From positions 1 to 42,422 of the forward strand of contig CALPWK020000002.1 in the NCBI GenBank assembly GCA_943327245.2: a stretch of 42,422 nt of DNA. The letters are read 5' to 3'. Numbering within the stretch: position 1 is the stretch's first letter; each line of letters starts with the position of its first letter. Both the position numbers and the translations under genes were made by a program. This stretch comes from Comamonas sp. lk. GTDB lineage: Bacteria; Bacteroidota; Bacteroidia; Chitinophagales; Chitinophagaceae. Below, piece by piece: positions 38,012 through 42,422 of this stretch. The notes under the pieces were generated by a model. The model was not told the origin of the DNA. It did not search any database and saw only the letters and a program-made list of their open reading frames with translations.

Positions 38012-38380
38012 TTAAATTCGATAAGTGTCTTCACTACCGTCTTTTAAGCTATTTAATTCAATAAAAACAATATCAGTAATTGCAGTTACTTCATGCCAAA
38101 TACCTGCTGGTATTTTAACCCTACTAGGTGCTTCCACTTTTATTGTTTCTTCATGGTTTATTTTTAAATCCTTCCAATGCAAGTTGATTGAACCCTGCAC
38201 TAGAAGCATGTCTTCTGGATTTTTACCAGCTGAAATACCTTTATGATAATGTTGACCACTAACTGTTCCAGCATTTCTATAGACCAACAAGAATTCTCCT
38301 GTTCTATCCGTTTTAAAAAAATGGAGTGCTCCACGCTCGTCTACTGCTTTAACCTCAATTGAACTAATAGTAACACTCAT
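38012..38380 (-). CDS. Cupin-fold protein
   Basis: 122 aa; GQHYHKGISAGKNPEDMLLVQGSINLHW...APSRVKIPAGIWHEVTAITDIVFIE, cupin-like metal-site motifs. Confidence 0.7.
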   Translation of the reverse strand: MSVTISSIEVKAVDERGALHFFKTDRTGEFLLVYRNAGTVSGQHYHKGISAGKNPEDMLLVQGSINLHWKDLKINHEETIKVEAPSRVKIPAGIWHEVTAITDIVFIELNSLKDGSEDTYRI

Positions 38381-38418
38381 TTATTTTAATTTATGACGGA
38401 AACATGCTTCCTGTTAAT

Positions 38419-39258
38419 TTAAACTGTTTCTGCTTCTGCTAGGGTGCTTGAACCACCTGGCATTTGAACCACCATATCCTTCCAACCTTTATTCCAATCT
38501 CCTACAAAAACAATTTTACCTTCTTGTTCCAATGCTTTAAGACGGAAAACAATAAATGCATCGCCCGTTTTAACTTTCATTTTGCCCATTATGCTGGAAA
38601 TAGCACTAGGAAGCTTTTGCGCATTTTTAGTTAGTAACGATAATATTTCTTTATCGTAAAATTCAATACCCATACTAACTATCTTTTTCCCCCCTTCTAA
38701 AAAGCGAACGCCTTCATTCTCTTCACAAACTTTTTTCCATTCATCTGGATCTAACTCAAACTCACTTAATGTAATTGGACGCGCTAATTTTTTAGCTTTT
38801 AAGAATTCTCTAGGTTGGATCTGACTTAAATGTGTTGGATAAAATAATTGACCCTTCTCGTTTAGAAAAGGTAGATTATTCAAATATAACACATGAATAC
38901 GGCCTTGTAATTCTTTACACTGACTCATAAACCAATAGTAGCCGCATACATCATGAACATTCTGACCCATCCAAATCCAAATCTCTTCGTTTTCGTCGTG
39001 CGCTAATGCATTTTGTATATGACGAACTGTTAATTTATCATCAACAATATCTAATTGGTCTACATAAGGTGAATGTTCTAGAATGGAAGTCCACCAATCA
39101 CGTCTAATTTGATATCCTTCTGTTTCGTATATATCTTTTAATGGGCCTACTGCATAATCGTCTTTAATTTCGACAACTTTTCCAGCTAAGCTATCATCTA
39201 ATTCAATGGCAGCTTCTAAGGCAGTAATGTCTGCTGTATTAAATACTAAGTGTATCAT
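38419..39258 (-). CDS. DUF1835 (plus DUF3658-like C-terminal) domain protein
   Basis: 279 aa; [38 protein letters not shown]...[21 protein letters not shown]-terminal [23 protein letters not shown]. 20-nt overlap with parE. Confidence 0.75.
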   Translation of the reverse strand: MIHLVFNTADITALEAAIELDDSLAGKVVEIKDDYAVGPLKDIYETEGYQIRRDWWTSILEHSPYVDQLDIVDDKLTVRHIQNALAHDENEEIWIWMGQNVHDVCGYYWFMSQCKELQGRIHVLYLNNLPFLNEKGQLFYPTHLSQIQPREFLKAKKLARPITLSEFELDPDEWKKVCEENEGVRFLEGGKKIVSMGIEFYDKEILSLLTKNAQKLPSAISSIMGKMKVKTGDAFIVFRLKALEQEGKIVFVGDWNKGWKDMVVQMPGGSSTLAEAETV

Positions 39259-41134
39259 TCGCTTTGTCTAATTCGACTTTTAAGTTATTGATAATAAAGT
39301 CCTGTCTTTCTGGAGTATTTTTCCCCATATAATATTCCAACAAATGTTGAATATGATCTCCTTGTTCTAAAATAACGGGTGCCAATTTTATGTCAGCATT
39401 AATAAACTTACCAAACTCATCAGGACTAATCTCCCCCAACCCTTTGAATCGTGTTATTTCAGGTTTTACTCCTAATTCCTTTATTGCTTTCTGTTTTTCA
39501 GTTTCGTCATAACAGTAAATTGTTTTTTGTTTATTACGAACACGGAATAATGGAGTCTCTAAAACAAATACATGACCTCTTTTAACTAGGTCTGGGAAGA
39601 ATTGCAAAAAGAAAGTAAGCATCAATAAACGAATATGCATACCGTCCACATCGGCATCGGTTGCAATAACAACATTGTTGTAACGTAAACCTTCTAAACC
39701 GTCTTCAATATTTAATGCATGTTGTAATAAATTAAATTCTTCATTTTCATAAACTACTTTCTTAGTTAAACCAAAGGAGTTTAAAGGCTTACCTCTTAAA
39801 CTAAATACCGCCTGGGTATCTACATTACGCGACTTGGTTATACTACCACTTGCAGAGTCCCCTTCGGTAATAAATAAGGTTGACCCTTTTTGCAAGGAGA
39901 TAAAAATTTCCTTGTTTTTTGTTGGTAAATCGTCGTTGAAATGTACTCTACAATCTCTCAATTTCTTATTATGTAAATTAGCTTTCTTAGCACGCTCATT
40001 TGCTAATTTTTTTATCCCTGCTAATTCTTTACGTTCTCTTTCATTTTGCTCAATACGCTTTTTTAAAGCATCAGACACAGCTGGGTTTCTGTGTAAAAAA
40101 TTATCTAATTGTTTAGATAAAAATTCAGTAATAAAATTTTTCATACTAGGTCCACCCTCTGCCACATTCTGAGATCCTAATTTAGTCTTAGTCTGACTTT
40201 CAAAAACAGGCTCTTGTACCCGAACAGAAACAGCAGCAACTATACTAGTTCTTATGTCAGATGCTTCATAATCTTTCTTATAAAAATCACGTATTACTTT
40301 AACATAAGCTTCTCTGAATGCTTGTTGGTGAGTTCCTCCTTGAGTGGTATACTGACCATTAACAAAGGAGAAGATGTCTTCTCCATAATCATTGTTATGC
40401 GAAATAGCCACTTCAATATCTTCTCCAGTTAAATGTATAATTGGATATCTTAACTCATCTGGATTTGTTTTACGCTCTAATAAATCCAATAGTCCATTTT
40501 TACTTATAAATTTCTTATTATTAAAATGGATAGTTAAGCCTGCATTTAAATAACAATAATTCCACAACTGACTTTCAATATATTCATATATAAAATGATA
40601 GTTCTTGAAAATACTAGCGTCAGGTGTAAAAACAACTAAAGTACCATTACCTTCTGCAGTTTTAGACTCTTTAGTTTCTTCTATTAAAAGTCCTCTTTTA
40701 AAACTAGCTGATTTTTGTTTTCCTTCGCGATATGCAGTTACTTCAAAATCTTCACTTAGGGCATTTACTGCTTTAGTACCAACCCCATTCAGACCTACCG
40801 ATTTTTGAAATGCTTTACTGTCATATTTCGCACCTGTGTTAATCTTACTTACCACATCCACGATTTTCCCTAATGGAATACCACGACCATAATCTCGGAT
40901 AGTAACCGTCTTGTCATCAATAGAAATCTCCACTGACTTACCATACCCCATGGTGTGTTCATCAATACAGTTATCTATTACTTCTTTTATTAAAACATAT
41001 ATGCCATCGTCTGGAGCAGACCCGTCTCCTAGTTTACCAATGTACATACCTGGTCTTAATCTAATATGTTCTTTCCAGTCTAATGACCGAATAGAGTCTT
41101 CGTTATATTCAGATGGTATTTTTGCTTCTGCCAT
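39239..41134 (-). CDS. parE: DNA topoisomerase IV subunit B
   Basis: GHKL ATPase motifs ([39 protein letters not shown]) and [34 protein letters not shown]. The track's start at 41143 is TTG; the ATG at 41134 gives [10 protein letters not shown]. Confidence 0.95.
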   Translation of the reverse strand: MAEAKIPSEYNEDSIRSLDWKEHIRLRPGMYIGKLGDGSAPDDGIYVLIKEVIDNCIDEHTMGYGKSVEISIDDKTVTIRDYGRGIPLGKIVDVVSKINTGAKYDSKAFQKSVGLNGVGTKAVNALSEDFEVTAYREGKQKSASFKRGLLIEETKESKTAEGNGTLVVFTPDASIFKNYHFIYEYIESQLWNYCYLNAGLTIHFNNKKFISKNGLLDLLERKTNPDELRYPIIHLTGEDIEVAISHNNDYGEDIFSFVNGQYTTQGGTHQQAFREAYVKVIRDFYKKDYEASDIRTSIVAAVSVRVQEPVFESQTKTKLGSQNVAEGGPSMKNFITEFLSKQLDNFLHRNPAVSDALKKRIEQNERERKELAGIKKLANERAKKANLHNKKLRDCRVHFNDDLPTKNKEIFISLQKGSTLFITEGDSASGSITKSRNVDTQAVFSLRGKPLNSFGLTKKVVYENEEFNLLQHALNIEDGLEGLRYNNVVIATDADVDGMHIRLLMLTFFLQFFPDLVKRGHVFVLETPLFRVRNKQKTIYCYDETEKQKAIKELGVKPEITRFKGLGEISPDEFGKFINADIKLAPVILEQGDHIQHLLEYYMGKNTPERQDFIINNLKVELDKANDTLSI

Positions 41135-41232
41135 AATTATCAATGCTTTAGGGGCGAAAAATGCCCTTTTCTAGCTGCAAATCTAATTCTCAAACCTACT
41201 TATACAATCTAAATTTTTGCAAAAATGGGCAA

Positions 41233-41796
41233 ATGTGGATAAAAGGATTAAAGTCTTATCTTTATTCCATCAAAAACGAAGCACCCTATCCGATTGTAGA
41301 CCTTGAATTTATCAAAATCAAGGCAATTGAACTTGAAGCAGAAAACCTCAAATTTCAAGATTTTCTACGAAATTTGGACAGTTTAAGCTTAGATAAGGCC
41401 GTTTTTAAGCTATCCGAAGCCATTTCTCCTAAAATTCAATGTACCGAATGTGGTAACTGTTGTAAGAGTTTAATGGTTAACATAGATGAAGTCGAAGCAA
41501 ACAACTTATCTGCACATTTAGGTCAAAGTAGATCCGAGTTTGATGAAAAGTACTTAGATAAGGGTGAATCTGGAAGAATGGTGGTAAATGCCATCCCTTG
41601 TCATTTTCTTGTTGGTAATAGCTGCTCGGTTTATGAACACCGATTTGCTGGGTGTAAAGAATTCCCCGCATTCCATGTCCCTCATTTTAATAAAAGACTA
41701 TTTACCACTTACATGCATTACGATAGATGTCCTATAATATTTAATGTTTTAGAGACTTTAAAAAATGATTTAGCATGGCAATCAGATTCGGAATAG
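41233..41796 (+). CDS. YkgJ family cysteine-cluster protein
   Basis: IQCTECGNCCKSLMVNIDEVE...NSCSVYEHRFAGCKEFP, Cys cluster. The first 24 residues of the track ORF look non-coding; the ATG at 41233 (MWIKGLKSYLYSIKNE) is preferred. Confidence 0.85.
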   Translation: MWIKGLKSYLYSIKNEAPYPIVDLEFIKIKAIELEAENLKFQDFLRNLDSLSLDKAVFKLSEAISPKIQCTECGNCCKSLMVNIDEVEANNLSAHLGQSRSEFDEKYLDKGESGRMVVNAIPCHFLVGNSCSVYEHRFAGCKEFPAFHVPHFNKRLFTTYMHYDRCPIIFNVLETLKNDLAWQSDSE

Positions 41797-42422
41797 ATCA
41801 AGTTATCAGTCAAAATCCAATTTGGAAAAAGCAACGTATTGGATTTTTAACCAATGATGCTGCTAAAACCCATTTGGGAATTACTAGTCGACAGGCTTTA
41901 ATTGAAGCTGGATTTAACATTGCAATCTTATTTTCACCCGAACATGGTATTGACACTAATGGAGCAGATGGTGTAAAAATAGAGAACGGCAAAGATCCAA
42001 TTACGGGCATCCCAATTATTAGTTTATATGGAGTTAAGTTTATGCCCTCCGAAACTGACTTAACAAATATTGACCTTTTATTATTTGATGTTCCCGATGC
42101 AGGAACTCGTTTTTATACCTATTTATGGTCACTTACTTATTTTATTGAAGCTGCAGCAAAATATAATAAGAAAATCATTGTACTTGACAGGCCAAATCCT
42201 TTAGGTGGTGATTTTGCTTTAGCAGAAGGCCCTTATCTTGATGCGTCTGAAGCTAGTTTTATTGGTCGATTTAATATTCCTGTGAAACATCAAACTACGT
42301 TGGGAGAATTAGCAAAATATTTTAATACAACGCAAGGTTGGAATGCTAATTTAGAAGTTATTAAATGCGAAAATTGGAAAAGGGCTCAATTGTTTTATGA
42401 CTGGAATTTACCATGGGTGAAA
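41775..42422 (+). CDS. namZ: DUF1343 / exo-beta-N-acetylmuramidase NamZ-like protein, N-terminal part truncated by window end (absent from ORF track)
   Basis: Manual translation from the ATG at 41775: MAIRFGIDQVISQNPIWKKQRIGFLTNDAAKTHLGITSRQALIEAGFNIAILFSPEHGIDTNGADG...LLLFDVPDAGTRFYTYLWSLTYFIEAAAKYNKKIIVLDRPNPLGG... stays open for 216 codons to the window end. Confidence 0.88.
   Translation, partial: MAIRFGIDQVISQNPIWKKQRIGFLTNDAAKTHLGITSRQALIEAGFNIAILFSPEHGIDTNGADGVKIENGKDPITGIPIISLYGVKFMPSETDLTNIDLLLFDVPDAGTRFYTYLWSLTYFIEAAAKYNKKIIVLDRPNPLGGDFALAEGPYLDASEASFIGRFNIPVKHQTTLGELAKYFNTTQGWNANLEVIKCENWKRAQLFYDWNLPWVK

Noticed and set aside
39834-41174. Four plus-strand ORFs opposite parE
   Set aside because: Antisense shadows of a gene with strong GHKL/TOPRIM motifs.
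1-42422. Search for CRISPR arrays, tRNA/rRNA, transposases, prophage or toxin-antitoxin genes
   Set aside because: Intergenic gaps are short (at most about 117 nt) and none contains repeat arrays or tRNA-like cloverleafs. No CDS matched mobile-element or defence families by eye. A tRNAscan/Infernal run would be decisive.

Overview
This 42.4-kb window is AT-rich chromosomal DNA from a Bacteroidota bacterium. Protein content suggests Chitinophagaceae-like, but that is inference. It is densely coding and mostly core or housekeeping. From left to right it holds: the end of an envelope-glycan cluster (GT2, GT4, gmhA, gmhB); lepA, tpiA and a GlmU-like protein; pruA and pdhA; a CCG-domain Fe-S protein, an EVE protein and a fused SpmA/SpmB-like transporter; ychF; a lipoprotein glutaminyl cyclase; a tight four-gene envelope operon (giant TPR / Lys-rich plug-less beta-barrel / tail-anchored HU-like protein / zinc-ribbon methyltransferase); YbgC, cinA and a 2-oxoacid dehydrogenase E2; a divergent S9 peptidase / TonB receptor pair; a DMT transporter with a Dpm1-like GT2; a DnaQ-like exonuclease; YtxJ; a thiolase; CvfB-like; parC, cupin, DUF1835 and parE; a YkgJ-type protein; and a truncated DUF1343/NamZ gene that the ORF track misses. 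I saw no rRNA, tRNA, CRISPR array, transposase, phage or recognisable defence system. The best candidate for an under-described system is the 15.4-21.7 kb operon. Second-tier observations are the DUF1835 gene inside the topoisomerase IV cluster, a terminator that spans the end of a convergent CDS, a 22-bp tandem duplication at the cinA 3' end, an 11-bp-period repeat abutting ytxJ, and a recurrent TAnnTTTG promoter motif at nearly constant distance from start codons.
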